The position numbers and the translations under genes are program-made. A stretch of 64,000 bases of DNA, from NCBI GenBank assembly GCA_037178675.1, contig JAYMGJ010000280.1:1-64000 (forward strand), in the 5' to 3' direction. Below the pieces are notes generated by a model that was not told the DNA's origin, did not search any database, and worked only from the letters and a program-made list of their open reading frames with translations. Each line of letters starts with the position of its first letter. The stretch's first letter is position 1. This DNA is from Scleroderma bovista (taxonomy: Eukaryota > Basidiomycota > Agaricomycetes > Boletales > Sclerodermataceae). Below, piece by piece: positions 34,183-46,439 of the stretch.

Positions 34183-35785
34183 TCAATGGTTGCATAACAT
34201 GGTTGAAAGATCCATACCAATTGTGCGCCGCCTCTTCCGACTGCTTGCGAGTTCCACATCTCGTGCCGCAGGTTCTTTGAACCAGTCAAAACAAGTTGAT
34301 AAAAGTATTCAGAGCTAACCTTTCAGGGGCGGCTTTGCTGCACTTATCATTCCGGCCACTGAGTCCTCACAATCTGATACTGGATCTTGTAATCCACCAT
34401 CCATATCTCTCCATTTGTGAAATGTCAGTACATCTTCCGGATCTGTCACTTGCCTATCGCGCCAGAATTCCAGTACCTTTGTAACTTCCTGATTTGTGAG
34501 CCGGGTCGGCTCTTTGAACTCCCAATGCCGCGGCAGGTACACAGATGAAATGTAGATACCGGTCTTTGCATGTATGGCAGCCCAAGGAACACTGGCACTT
34601 GGCTTGCCGCATGCCTTGCCTGCGGCAAGGGGTCAATTCTCCGTCTATTTACAAGGAAGAACTTACGATAATGCCATGTCACAAAGGTCCTCATAACATC
34701 CTTTCTCTCCAATGCTTGCATATCGAGGATGATCGGAATCATTGGTGTGCCATCTTCCATTGTTGGTAAAACAGTTTGCGGCCTCTTCTGCCCTTTCTTC
34801 CGGCAGAGCGTCGGTCCGGCATCTTCATCGCTATCATCGTGTTCTTCCCCTCCTATGGCCTGCTGTGCATAGGCATCCCAGTGGTGCTTGATGTCATCCC
34901 AATCGGCAAAGGTCTTCCCTTGTCCCAATGCCGAATTAAAGTCATGCCTGTGAATGTGAGTATACAAATACCACAAGTGAGAAGTGACATACATTCCCAT
35001 CATGGGCTGACCATTCCGGCCCTTCCATGCCGCCATCACAACCACCCGCATCCCACACTGCCGCCACATTTCCTGCGCAAACTGTTTGACATATTGTCGG
35101 CCTTTTGTCTCGGCCATTCTGTTTGCAGATGAATAATTGTCGAGATAACATGTCAAACTTACTCGGCCTGGACCTCTGCCGGCGGCTGCTCCTCGTTCCA
35201 TTCATCAGCCTGCTTTGCCGCAGCATCCCTTTCCTCCTGGGTGAGCTTCCCCATGATGCATCCCACCGCCTTTTGGTAGCCTTTAATCATGCCTGTGCTT
35301 CCTTGGGCAATTCCGGCCCGTTCGAATTCGGCTTCGATTTCTTTTTTCTTCGACTTCATTACGACTGATCTGGCAGTCCACCTACGTCCATACTTTACTA
35401 GGGCCTTTCGGGCACGGGCTCGGCTGTGGTTATACAACCAATTTTTAATTGCCTGATATCACTGATGCATCAGTAGTCCATGTGAAGTTATGGAAATGGG
35501 GCGCACTTTTTTTTTCTTCTCCCATTCGTGTCCTTTGAGTGTGCTATTGGCAGGGAGATTTTTGATTTTTGCCTTCATGGCATTCTTCATACCTTTCCTT
35601 TGGTTGCTGTCAGCTGCCTTCCAGTCTTCCAAGGCTTCCTCAAGGACCTCGACCTCATCATCCCGGAGTTTTGTTTTTACCACATTTTGTGGTGCCTCTG
35701 TGCCCGACGAGTCAGAAGAATGGTCTTGCTCATCTTCTGTATCAGGATTCTCCATAGATCTGCTGGATGAACGACTGCGGGCCAT
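34183..35785 (-). CDS. KDZ-region gene C: unrecognised charged nuclear-type protein
   Basis: Exons 35785-35507, 35452-35163, 35118-34993, 34947-34667, 34619-34320, 34274-34183 keep one frame, 455 residues. Features: an RS-rich and acidic start, 'EVEVLEEALEDWKAADSNQ', then 'AIKNWLYNHSRARARKALV' (a Trp-Asn-His helix seen in many basidiomycete hypothetical proteins of transposon neighbourhoods), a helical middle ('KQFAQEMWRQCGMRVVVM'), an acidic 'EEHDDSDEDAG' linker, a second ordered part ('PIILDMQALERKDVMRTFV', 'VYLPRHWEFKEPTRLT') and a basic tail 'SSRKRRRTIG'. It is divergent from the KDZ transposase with 376 bp between, suggesting joint expression. Function unknown; DNA binding is a guess. 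Confidence 0.65.
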
Positions 35786-36161
35786 GCTGTATGTTGAGTA
35801 GACTTAGATACTTTTTTGAGTGGTGCTGTGCTAGAGAAGTCCCGGACACTTTGTTGAAGGATTCCCGAGCTATTGTTTCTCCCATGTCAATTAGTGTTCA
35901 ATTCCTCCACGCCGACCTCTTTTGGAAAATCCATTGGTGAGCTAGCTACTTCTGGGGCCGGCTATGTTGTTCGGCAGCTAACAAGCTATTTCCGGACTTT
36001 AACTTAGGATCTAATTCAGTAGCGGCCACCATATATGGGATTTTTGCATTGGTGCCTGATCTTCAAGTCCATATTACAAAAGCTAGATCCAAATCGGCAG
36101 ATCCAAAGATCCCTTTCCGATCACTGTCCATGCTGTTTCAATGAGGCTTCAGTGAGATACA
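35786..36161. promoter_or_regulatory. Divergent spacer, gene C / KDZ transposase
   Basis: 376 bp between opposite start codons. It must hold both promoters. No array units are present, unlike the other spacers of the region. Confidence 0.4.
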
Positions 36162-39100
36162 ATGTGGAAAGACTTTGTGCAGGGATTTCCTCATCAGATA
36201 CCACTCATGGCAAAGTCCAAGATACAACCTGCTGGTAGCTCTACTCCGGTGGTTCATGTAACATGGCAGGCATTCAAATCAAGGAGGGGATCTATTGATA
36301 AGATGGTGAAGGCAACGCCCCGAAAGAAGGCCCGTCATGGAAAAGCTCCTTCAAATGACACTCCGACCCAGTCAGCATCTATAGGATTAGAACAATCCCA
36401 ACTGTTTCCAGATGATGGCCAGCCATACATTTCCATGGATGATCTTCCACCCCGAAAGAGAACAGGTGTGTCAAAGAATCAGGTGTGTGATTTATTCCGA
36501 TCCTGCACTTGCCATGTCCTCCTGAAGGCATAATAGGACAGTTACTTATTGGCATGGTTGCCATACAAGCAGAGGTACCTCCAGGTCCTTCTGGACATGG
36601 AGGCACCCCCTCACCCAAGGGTCTGCATGTTGTGTCAAGGAGATGGCACGTACAGATGCGCCGAATGCATCCACCGGCCCTTGCTCTGCAGTTCCTGTTG
36701 CAGAAAGGAACACAAGTTGCGGCCCTTCCACCGGGTGGACCAATGGAACGGTACATTCTTTGAGGAATCATCGTTACGACTGGTGAGTCATCAATTCTAC
36801 GTGGCATACAGCAACAACTCATTTAGAAGGCTGGGTTGGTGGTACACCTCGGCCATGGTGGGGATCCGTGTCCGAATGGCGGGATGGATGGTGAGGACAT
36901 TGCTGGTGATGTTGAGGATGAATGGGAGGATATTCAGGACCAACCAAGACCACATCATCTTTCTGGAGGAACGGACAGGTCTTGCCTAACTGTAGTGCAT
37001 AGATCTGGGGTACATTTTTGCGATGTGAGGTATTGTAACTGTCCAGATGCAGGAGCTTCGCATTTGCAGTTGGTCAAAGCAGGACTCTTCCCGGCAACTA
37101 CAAAGGAACCTAGGACTGTATTCACCTTCCAAGTATTGGATGACTTCATTATGGATAATGTGGAGTGCGGCACCTCTGCCATGAATTATTACAGCAAGCT
37201 TCGGCGAGTCACATCCAATGCATTTCCTGGCCTTGTACCGGTGAGTTCAAAGCATGATATTAAGGACCCGATGACACCACCAACACTGATCCAAGAACAG
37301 ATACAGAGAGCTACTCAGGGTGTCGAGGATGTGGAGGCTGTTAAAGCTGTTAAAATGGCAAGGTTTTCATCCAGGATCTCCTGATCCCAAGAGGGGGGAA
37401 TTGGTGCTGTTCTGTCCGGCATGCCCACAACCAGGAGTAAACATTCCATCCAGTGAAGATGTAGACCTCTCGGAGTAAGTAATGTTTTATTTTTACTTGT
37501 ACTTATTGAGCAGCTGCATGATATAGGTGGAAATATTCTAGGACCATCGTGATGGATGGAAACTTCAAGGCCGAGCATATGCGGCCAAAGAATTCAGCTA
37601 ATGAAGTTTGGCTCATGGACGGAATGGGATTCATGGTTACAATGCCGCAATATAAGGATTATCTGGCCGGAACATTGAACCGGGTCGAGGTTTGTGATTG
37701 CACATGTTTACAATACGGTTCAGCATTGTAATGGAATTCACAGAAATCTGACTGTAGCAACCATCGAGCAGTAAACCAGGCAAATGCTAAAAGAAATCAG
37801 CTGGCATCTACTGGAATTGGCGGGTGTGCATGTGCGCGGCATGGATGCTTTGTACCCCATGCAATGGTTGACTTTCAGAAGGGAGAGCAGTATGTGCCGA
37901 CATGTTGCATGCATTCCACCCTAACAGGAAGATAGGCAGGTAAATATGGATTATGCTCTGGCACATGCCGTGCAACATGGGATGGATCCGCAACAAAAAG
38001 TCATAACCTTTTATGACATCAATTGCCAATACAGCAAAAACCTAAAGCGCCGGCTAGAAGCAAACAATTTTATATCCTTACCATGTGGGCTATGGATTCA
38101 ACCTAGCATTGGGCTCTGGCATGTACATGGTCACAAGGCAGAATGTTTCACCCGATATGCTCCCAATTTCATTTCTGGTGTAGGCCGCGTCGATGGTGAA
38201 ATTATGGAGACTCTCTGGTCCTCTCTTAACATCATTTCGCCATCGGCCCGCGGAATGGCAACGCCGCATAGACAGGAGCTGCTTGATTTTCAAATGAATG
38301 ACAACAACTTCTTAAAGATGGTGCGGATGCGTGAGTGGTATCACAATATCTTGCAGATTTTGGGTGAAGTATGCCGACGACATATTGCACAGCCATCGCC
38401 CTGAAAAGAAAATTGAAGAATGCTCAAGAGGCACTGATGTCCGCGGAAGGAGCATTTGCGGAGCTTGATACAAGGGTTCCGGTCGAGTTGCATGAGCTTT
38501 GGGCACAGCAAGAGAAATCGGCTTTGGAGAATAGGGTTACTGATCCAAAATCAATGGACATATTTGAGGTGCAGCTGGAAAAAGGTATTTACTTGCTTGG
38601 CTGATTTCAAACGAATTTGATGTATTATAATGACAGCTCAAACAACTAAGTCGATCGAAATGGATATTATAAGTAATCAGGGACCGGATGGTCGTATGCG
38701 TGGGGCAGCAACATGGATGGCAAGGGTATTGAAAGCCGAAGAATCACAAATTATTTTGGCCATAGATGTCCGCCACATTCATGCAAGGGCGACGGAAACA
38801 CAAAGGTTGTCTATTGCCCGCCGGCAGGACCGCCTGCAGATGCAAATTGATCGGCTCTGTGAATCAGCTTCCCAATTTCTAGGCGAAGATTGGAATGAGG
38901 ACATCTCGGATAATCTCATTTCCACAACGGACATCGATGAAGGTGATGGTGAAGATGTATTTTCAGACACATTCCACCCACAAGATCCCAACTACTCGGA
39001 TGCTGTGGTACTGCCCTTGCCGTCGTACCTGGGGATGCAGCAAGCCGATAGGTTGGGGCTTTTAACCATGGTGGATCAGGAGTTACGATTGAGGGAAGGT

Positions 39101-39867
39101 CAGGCCAACGATGCTCTACATGAACTAAGGGTTTCGCTGGCACACAAGGCAGTCATCTTCCGGACCGATGTCAGACATGCCGGGACATACAATATGACTA
39201 CGAGGGCCTGGGGGAAGGTGGGTAGTGCCGATGTGAAAGTGCAGCGGCATGCGGCAATATATCGTCGGTGCCGGAAACAAATGATAGCATTGAATGCAAG
39301 TGGCAACACATTGAACCGATACAAAATGTTGAGGAAAGAAGACCTAAAGATCAGTGCAACCATTGCCGACCCAAATGCAAGGGGTCATAGGGATGACACT
39401 TTGGCCTGGTTTTGGACAATGGATGTGCCGCGGGATACAGAGGTCAATGATTGGATGTCTGAATGTAAGATGATTGCTCCTCATGTTAACACCGGCTGAC
39501 ATGTATAGTTTACCGGGTGCATTGGTTGAGGGCGAAAGCATTGCGAGACAGGTGGGACGAAGAGGTAAAACTATTGACATGTGAAGCCACGTGGACAAGA
39601 CAATTTCTTTCGTATAGGGAAACACTTTGGAGAGATCAGAAGGAGGAGGCTAATATGAGCGGAGAGATGGGGAGAGCATGCTATGCAGCAAAGCAATGTC
39701 AAATGTATGGTAGACTTGGTTGTGTATGATTGGCATTGACCATCGGCATCAAATACCGCTATATGGTATGCAAAGAGGACATATTTGAAACGGATCATCA
39801 AGTGGCTGTTAGTGGAAAAAACAAGGTGCAACTGCAAGGTATTTATGGGGTGCATACCTTGGAATGA
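36162..39867 (+). CDS. KDZ transposase with CxC2-like cysteine cluster
   Basis: Kyakuja-Dileera-Zisupton class DNA transposase. Exons 36162-36482, 36537-36782, 36827-37240, 37296-37474, 37527-37689, 37744-37889, 37936-38330, 38393-38584, 38637-39464, 39509-39709, 39776-39867 keep one frame, 1058 residues. Cys-rich fingers lie near residues 137-170 ('CMLCQGDGTYRCAEC', 'CSSCCRKEHKLRPFHR'). The CxC2-type domain follows: 'LVVHLGHGGDPCP', 'VVHRSGVHFCDVRYC' and 'QLVKAGLFPATTKEPRTVF'. RNase H-like catalytic motifs: D397 in 'VMDGNFKAEH', D517 in 'TFYDINCQYSKN', a 'WHVHGHK' His motif and E578/E581 in 'VDGEIMETLW'. The long C-terminal helical tail is present. No stop or frameshift is seen, so it may be functional. 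The last intron and stop are less certain; reading through would stop at 39729. Confidence 0.9.
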
Positions 39868-40150
39868 ATGGATGATGGAATGGGAGGGTCATGGACAGTG
39901 GCACATAGATTCGCTGGTAGCCGCAATGGCAAAGCCATGCACCAGCAGCAATTGAATGCCATGCATGAACACCCTTCGGCCAATATGTAAATATAAATCT
40001 GCCAAGGGAAGATGTGCAAACATGGGCCTACCGGCCATGGTCCTCGTAGTTCCATGACTGCTGGCATTGATAACAATCAACTACCGCAGCTAGAAACCAT
40101 TGTGTGCCGGTGCAACAGCTAGCTATAACATATGTGCCATAGTTCACTGC
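39868..40150. other. Spacer with no gene
   Basis: The 3' region of the transposase. A few GCCGG words precede the array. Confidence 0.5.
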
Positions 40151-42640
40151 ATCAATCATGCTGTTGTGTAGCGGCGTGTCAGGATGTTTCCAGCAGCGTG
40201 TGCCGCAATGATGATGGTGCCGAATTGTTGATTGTGCTGGAATGTTGACTGTGCCGGAATGATGAATGTGCCGATGGTTGATTGTGCCGAACGGTTGATT
40301 GTGCCGGAGGGCTGACTCTGCCGCAATGTTGAGCCAGAATGGTGATTGTGCCGAAATGATGATTGTGCCGCAGTGTTGGCTCGGCCGCAATGTTGCCTGT
40401 GCCGGAGGGTTGAGTGTGCCAGAGTGTTGACTGGGCCAGACTAATGATGGTGCCGACGGAGTGTTGATTGTGCCGGCCTGTTGACTGCCGGGATGTGGAT
40501 CCTGCCGGAGTGTTGACTGTGCCGCAAGGTTGATTGTGCCGGAGTATTGATTGTACTGGCCTGTCAACATTACGGCAGAGTCAACACTGCGGCACAAGCT
40601 GTCCAGGTCGAGCACGCTCTGAGGTAGGACTGTGCTGGAATGATGACTGTGCCGGACTGGTAATGGTGCCGGAGTGTTGACTGGGCCAGACTAATGATGG
40701 TGCCGAAGGGTTGATTGTGCCGACAGAGTGTTGATTGTGCCGGCCTGTTGACTGCCGGGATGTGGATCCTGCCGGAGTGTTGACTGTGCCGCAAGGTTGA
40801 TTGTGCCGGAGTATTGATTGTGCTGGCCTGTCAACATTACGGCAGAGTCAACACTGCAGCACAATCAACCCTCCGGCACAATCACCGTTCTGGCTCAACA
40901 TTGTGGCAGAGTCAACCCTGTGGCACAATCAACCATTCAGCACATTCATCATTCCGGCACAGTCAACAGTTCGGCACAATCAACAATTCGGCACTATCAT
41001 CATTGTGGCACACATTGCCAGAAGCATCCTGACACACCACTACACAACAGCATGATTGATGCTAGATTAGTTCACGCTGCCAGAATTATAATTGTGCCGA
41101 ACTGTTGAATCTGCCGGAATGATAAATGTGCCGCACAGTTACATGTGCCGGAGTACACAGCAATTGGTGATGTTCACTCCATGGATGCCATTGCCATTGA
41201 GGCACCGCACGCCTTCACTCGGACAGAACCAGCAGAGCAAGAGAGATGTGATCGCAGCTATTCCCACGGGTGGTCAACGCGGATCAAGTTGGAACCGACT
41301 GTCGACACTGAAAATGATGAGAAGCTTGCATGAGCTGCATCAGCCTTGAGGAAAAACTGTTGCTGATGAGTGCTCCATATGCACCTGCAGAAGGATTTGA
41401 AGTAGCTAGGAAGGAAGACAAGTGTACACAGTGCAAAGAGAGAGACTTACTGCAAAACCAGGTCGAGTGTTCGACCTGGACAGCACACAGTAAATCTCTC
41501 TCCATGCACTGGGTACACTTCTCTTCCTCCCCAGCTACTTTTCTTCCTTCTGCAGGTGTGTGCATATGGACCACTCATCAGCGACGGTTTCTCCTCAAGG
41601 CTGATGCAGCTCATGCAAGCTTCTCATCATTTTCAGTGTCGACAGTCGGTTCCAACTTGATCCGCGTTGACCACCCACGGGAATAGCTGCGATCACATCT
41701 CTCTTGCTCTGCTGGTTCTGTCCGAGTGAAGGCGTGCGGTGCCTCAATGGCAATGGCATCCATGGAGTGAACATCACCAATTGCTGTGTACTCCGGCACA
41801 TGTAACTGTGCGGCACATTTATCATTCCGGCAGATTCAACAGTTCGGCACAATTATAATTCTGGCAGCGTGAACTAATCTAGCATCAATCATGCTGTTGT
41901 GTAGTGGTGTGTCAGGATGCTTCTGGCAATGTGTGCCACAATGATGATAGTGCCGAATTGTTGATTGTGCCGAACTGTTGACTGTGCCGGAATGATGAAT
42001 GTGCTGAATGGTTGATTGTGCCACAGGGTTGACTCTGCCACAATGTTGAGCCAGAACGGTGATTGTGCCGGAGGGTTGATTGTGCCACAGTGTTGACTCT
42101 GCCGTAATGTTGACAGGCCAGCACAATCAATACTCCGGCACAATCAACCTTGCGGCACAGTCAACACTCCGGCAGGATCCACATCCCGGCAGTCAACAGG
42201 TCGGCACAATCAACACTCCGTCGGCACAATCAACCATTCGGCACCATCATCAGTCCGGCCCAGTCAACACTCCGGCCCAATCAACACTCCGGCACAGTCA
42301 ACACTCCGGCACAGTCAACACTCCGGCACCATTACCAGTCCGGCACAGTCATCATATGGACCACTCATCGGCGACAGTTTCTCCTCAAGGCTGATGCAAC
42401 TCGTGTGAGCTTCTCATCATTTTCAGTGTCGACAGTAGGTTCCATCTTGATGCGCGTTGGCCGCCCCCGGGAATACTTCTTGCTCTGCCGGTCATGTCCG
42501 AGTGAGGGTGCATGGTGGGCAGTGCTGGAATGCCGATCCTGCCGGAGTGTTGACTATGCCTCATTGTTCGTTGTGCCGGAGTGTTGACTGTGCTGGAATG
42601 ATGAATGTGCCGCCCTGTTGAATGTTTACACTTGACCAAG
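40151..42640. repeat. CGGCA array 3 (TTGATTGTGCCGGA units), both orientations
   Basis: About 2.5 kb of 16-18 bp imperfect units GTTGATTGTGCCGGA or the reverse TCCGGCACAATCAAC. Orientation is GTGCCG from 40190 to 40840, CGGCAC to about 41090, GTGCCG again 41830-42120 and CGGCAC 42125-42350, so blocks alternate. A non-repeat 80-bp word starting 'CATCAATCATGCTGTTGTG' occurs at 40151 and 41886, and inverted, ending near 41060. Short open frames here, such as runs of 'AQSTLRHNQ', are translated repeats, not genes. Confidence 0.9.
40641..42354. repeat. Large imperfect palindrome centred at 41468/41469
   Basis: Left arm 40641-41468, right arm 41469-42354, centre GGTCGA-GTGT-TCGACC (41461-41476). 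Translating 40801-41055 (+) and 41889-42143 (-) gives nearly the same peptide, as do 41092-41333 (+) and 41611-41852 (-). The inner 300 bp of each arm are not repeat units. They encode fragments of one protein, with 'EAPHAFTRTEPAEQERCD' and 'KCTQCKERDLL / KCTQCMERDLLC'. A third partial copy lies at 42360-42480. The arms differ by substitutions and the right arm has an extra ~50 bp of repeat units. Confidence 0.85.
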
Positions 42641-42817
42641 CCGGATCATTGTGATCATGCCGGAATCGACTTTGGGCTCGCCGAGCGGCACTACATCCCA
42701 TCGGCACAACACACGTTCGGATAGTATCTACTACAAACTACTTCCAACAAATTTGGACTACATACCATCAGAATTACATTTTAGTACAACAAACAATCAT
42801 ATCAGGAAGCTAATTAT

Positions 42818-44186
42818 TCAATGCTTCACCAGTGCATTGCGGACATTATCTGGCGTCACCCAATCAAGAGGCCGTGGCACCCTCAACCAATGGTGAATAT
42901 TATCCCTCATATAATACGCCAAACAGCACCTCGCTCCGTCAACCTCGTTGACGCCGTGCCGAAAGAGCCGGCCGGAAAATGCAACGACAGTGCCGGGATT
43001 GTACAATACCTGAATCCCAAGACTGGGAATGTGCAGTGCACAATCATCATAATTACCGACACTGACTAGCATGTCATACCAATCTGCTCGAGAGTGTGGG
43101 TCCCTGTGGAGGGGGGTACTTCGATTGACAATTAGCGAGATATTGGTGAAGACAGTGGACCAATTTTCAAGTGCCGCCAGCATTCCGGGATCATGGCCGG
43201 TCGCCCAGTCATTCAAGCGTTGCATGGCAAGGTGGCCGGCATCGTATAGAGACGGATGGATAATAGAAAGAACACCTGAAAGTATGGCCGACGGAAGACA
43301 TATATCCTTGCTCCATTGATAGCCGGTAGGACCGGCCAAAGCCTTGGACACCCCCGGAATGTCATTGGGGGTCTAGCAGAAGATCAAACAAGTGCATTGT
43401 CAAAAGAAGAAGGTACTCACAGAATGGCCGAGCATGTGCCGTGCCGGAGAGAATTCCAAGCACCCGAAAATATCCACGTCATCCTTGAAATACTGGTGTG
43501 TTGTACGCCATGATTGATTAGTAATACTCTCTTCCAGTGGATCTGCAAGTGAATCGATGGATGCCGCGATGTGCTCCTAGAAACAAAGGCCTCAACAGTG
43601 GACAATGAGAGTGGAATGATACCATACTTGGATGCAGGGAGCTAGAGCTCCGGGAAGATACCACAATGCAATTGTGTCACCTTCTCCCAGAATAATGGTG
43701 GGCCGGGAAAGGGTCCCAGTCAAAGAGGAAGGATGTCTACAGAGGACCCTAATCTCCTGTTGCTCATTTGTTCCGGATTGCATTGGTCCGAGGCTTTCAG
43801 ACAACCTAATCAAGTCAATGCCGCACGAAACTTCAGCGGATATCAAGCAAGGGATAATAGAACTATAAAAGAATTGGCTCACTCCGATTATGGTATGCCT
43901 GTGTGATGGTGGATACAATTTGGTTCATGGCTACAGTTGCGTCCACCGGCAGGGACAGAAGTGTTTCCGGGGTGGGGGAATTTAAGTCTGGGAATGCTTC
44001 ATTCAGGAAGCGGCGCCGCATATATGATGCCATGATGTCAGACAAAGTATAGTTGGATGGCACGGCATTTGCACCGGCCATTGGAAACAGGACGACTTTT
44101 GACAATGTGGGGAGTAAAAATTTTAGTGGGGGATGTGCGGCATCCTGCGGACATCTGTTTGCAAACGGCAATGCAACACATTCCAT
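42818..44186 (-). CDS. TET/JBP-type 2-oxoglutarate/Fe(II) dioxygenase
   Basis: Exons 44186-43883, 43830-43628, 43576-43421, 43372-42818 are in phase, 405 residues. TET/JBP enzymes oxidise 5-methylcytosine or thymine in DNA. The C-terminal double-stranded beta helix shows the iron triad: H310 and D312 in 'STPLHRDPHSRADWYDML', H360 in 'GTVVAFSGRLFRHGVN', and the 2-oxoglutarate-binding R369 in 'VDGARCCLAYYMRDNI'. Upstream are 'GDTIALWYLPGALAPCIQ' and 'WRTTHQYFKDDVDIFGC', which resemble the N-terminal part of fungal TET/JBP proteins near KDZ transposons (from memory, unchecked). No residue of the catalytic set is missing and no frame break is seen. ATG 44186 starts 171 bp from gene F on the other strand. 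Another 2OG-Fe(II) subfamily is the alternative. Confidence 0.82.
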
Positions 44187-44356
44187 TCTCGGCTAGATCC
44201 ACTAAACAAGGCTGATCGGCGATTGGCCGGTGCGAAACAACACATGCCCGGTTGCACAATGTGGTAATTATGCATCAGGTGACATGTGGACCGTGAGAAC
44301 ATTGATTACCTGAATGTTATAAGGCTTAGGGCGAATCGGCCATCACACCATCAATC
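44187..44356. promoter_or_regulatory. Divergent spacer, TET/JBP gene / gene F
   Basis: 170 bp between two start codons. Co-expression of the dioxygenase and gene F is likely from this arrangement alone. Confidence 0.45.
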
Positions 44357-45314
44357 ATGAATACCACATCCGAACTGCGCGAAACCTGCGAACTGTCCAT
44401 GGTATTGCAATACGTTGGAGTCCGCTTTCGACGGATGGTGCACGCGGTTCAACAACAGCCCGAGGGGATGCTGGCCACAGCTGAATGGTATGCAAACGTA
44501 CAAACGGAAGTGGTAAGTGGAGAATGATTACATTTGATTAACACACTCATGAGCCCCCAGGCAAATTTAGAACGTGTGCTTGCCGCATGCCAGGCTATGG
44601 GTGCGAAGATGATATTGCCAATGATGGCGAGCAGGGTGCACAGAATGGTCGTACTAGAAGATCTGCCGCCGGCAAGACTGTATGCGGCAATGCGACAGTT
44701 GAACGTCTATCATGCGAAGGCCGCCGAAGTCCAGGTTCCAAGTACGCTTCAAGTGGCAAACTCGTGGTGGGTAAATGGCCACGGCCCATGTATGGCAGGG
44801 TACAGCACGCGGCCGCTGCGGGACATGGTATCGGAGGCAGAGGCATTCTTTCCGCCGGACCTGGTATGCTCCCTTATTCGTGTTGTGTTAGATACTAAAG
44901 CTTTTCCAAGGTTGCTGATAGAAAGGTCACCATTCTACTCACCGTTGGGTATACCTCCGACAAGGCCTTGTCAAATGCACGGTACTTCTGCGACAATATG
45001 TTGCGGAGCTCGGACAATGCCCTCAAATATCATATGGAGGTGATGCAGCATTGTGCAAAAAGGATGGAGGACATTGAGATGCTAACCCGTGCACCAAATG
45101 CATTGCGGCAGAAATGGGAGGAGTCTTTGGGTGGTAGGTAAACATTGTATGAATACCTACATATATGTTCATCACAACAATAATTGGTTAATCAAATATC
45201 GGCCAAAGCGACACATGTGATATAATGTTGCCGGCCAAAGCGGCTGCAACACCCGGCCAGGTTAACAATGAGGCAGAAATCACACAGGGAACACATCGGC
45301 ATGAATGGGAATAG
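44357..45314 (+). CDS. KDZ-region gene F: helical protein paired with the dioxygenase
   Basis: Exons 44357-44512, 44561-44863, 44911-45137, 45209-45314 are in phase, 263 residues. The sequence looks all-helical: 'LSMVLQYVGVRFRRMVHAV', 'ANLERVLAACQAMGAKMI', 'PPARLYAAMRQLNVYHAKA', 'PLRDMVSEAEAFFPPDLVA', 'ALKYHMEVMQHCAKRMEDI'. The last exon is chosen because it continues the frame to TAG 45312; without it the protein stops at TAA 45139. I recognise no family. Sharing a 170-bp promoter region with the TET/JBP gene suggests a partner or regulator (inference). Confidence 0.6.
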
Positions 45315-45804
45315 CACATGTCTGGGTGGAGGTGTCGTCCGCATCTTCCAATACAATGGGTGCCGCAAGTTGATACCTTATGCCGGTCGTCAAGTTTGCG
45401 GCTGTGATGGCTGTAACCAATCATGGCCAGGCGGCAGTGGTGGCCTCCACTATGACAAGTACAGCCGCGGTATCACGGCAAAAGAAAGGTATGCCACAGC
45501 AATGCGGCCAGAGAACCAGGGATAGCCGCTGCTGCCGAAGGACTGTTAGCAGCATGGCGGCCAAAGCAGCAGGGTAGCCATGGAATTGCGGCCAAGGGGC
45601 TAGAAGTAGCAGAGTAGGCCCCGCCTCCTGCAGTTCCCAAGGCACGCCGCTAAAGTGGTGTCACACAATGTGTCAAGCCCCATATGATGGTGTCCCATGA
45701 TTACATAACAGCCCCAGGTGCCGTATCATCTATAAGAGCAGGAGGCCCTGGATATAGTGTTCTCTATTCTATTATAGAGCCCAACAAATAGGAGTGAGTA
45801 GGAG
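45315..45804. other. Spacer before the right long repeat
   Basis: No gene. Contains 'GCGGCCAAAG.CAG' words that recur loosely at 27170-27290, so homology to the left side may begin here. Confidence 0.45.
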
Positions 45805-46435
45805 GGCTGCAGTGCCAGTGTCCCGTGCTTTGCATCAGGCCCTAAATATGGTTTGCCATTTCTGTTGGCAGGCCAGAGGAATAGTGTGTTTCGGGCTCTG
45901 ATCAGGCTGTAACAACAGAGTCCCTTTCTTACCAAAGGGCCATGGAACTATTGTCCCTTGCATTCCAATGGGCTGTGCAGAGACTGTACCTTTAAGGGGT
46001 GCTAGCCACAGGTGTGGTGTCCCATAACTCTGGGCAAGCCCTGGAGACAGCGTCATTTATAGTCAGTGCGCCCAGCTCAGTCTGACAGGCAATGGCCATG
46101 GTATCCCATAGCATTGGGCAGGCCCTAGCAGAGGTGTTATCTAGCTATGCAGGCAAACCTTGCAAGTACATTTTAAAGTGACAAGCCATGAATGGGGTGT
46201 CCCAGAGGATTAAACAAGCCCTCAATGCGGGAACAACTATATAGTTGGGAAGGCATGTGGATAGGTGTCCCATTGAGTGCGTTGGGCCACAAAGTTGATC
46301 TCCCTGTATACCCATTAGGCCCTAGATACTATGTCCTCTATATAGATGTATCGCCGTGCATATAGTGTTAAGTAACTACCGTTAGGCCAAGATCCGGCAC
46401 GAGGAACCGTCGGCACTAAATTGATGCAGCAATAG
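45805..46435 (+). repeat. Long direct repeat, right copy
   Basis: Diverged partner of 27310-27890, in the same orientation and word order, ending in 'CGTCGGCACTAAA' just before array 4. Confidence 0.75.
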
Positions 46436-46439
46436 ATGC

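Noticed and set aside
40028..42639. Many open frames of 60-195 codons on both strands in the array and palindrome
   Set aside because: They translate 16-18 bp repeats ('AQSTLRHNQ'-type peptides) in several frames at once, so they are by-products of the array and not genes.
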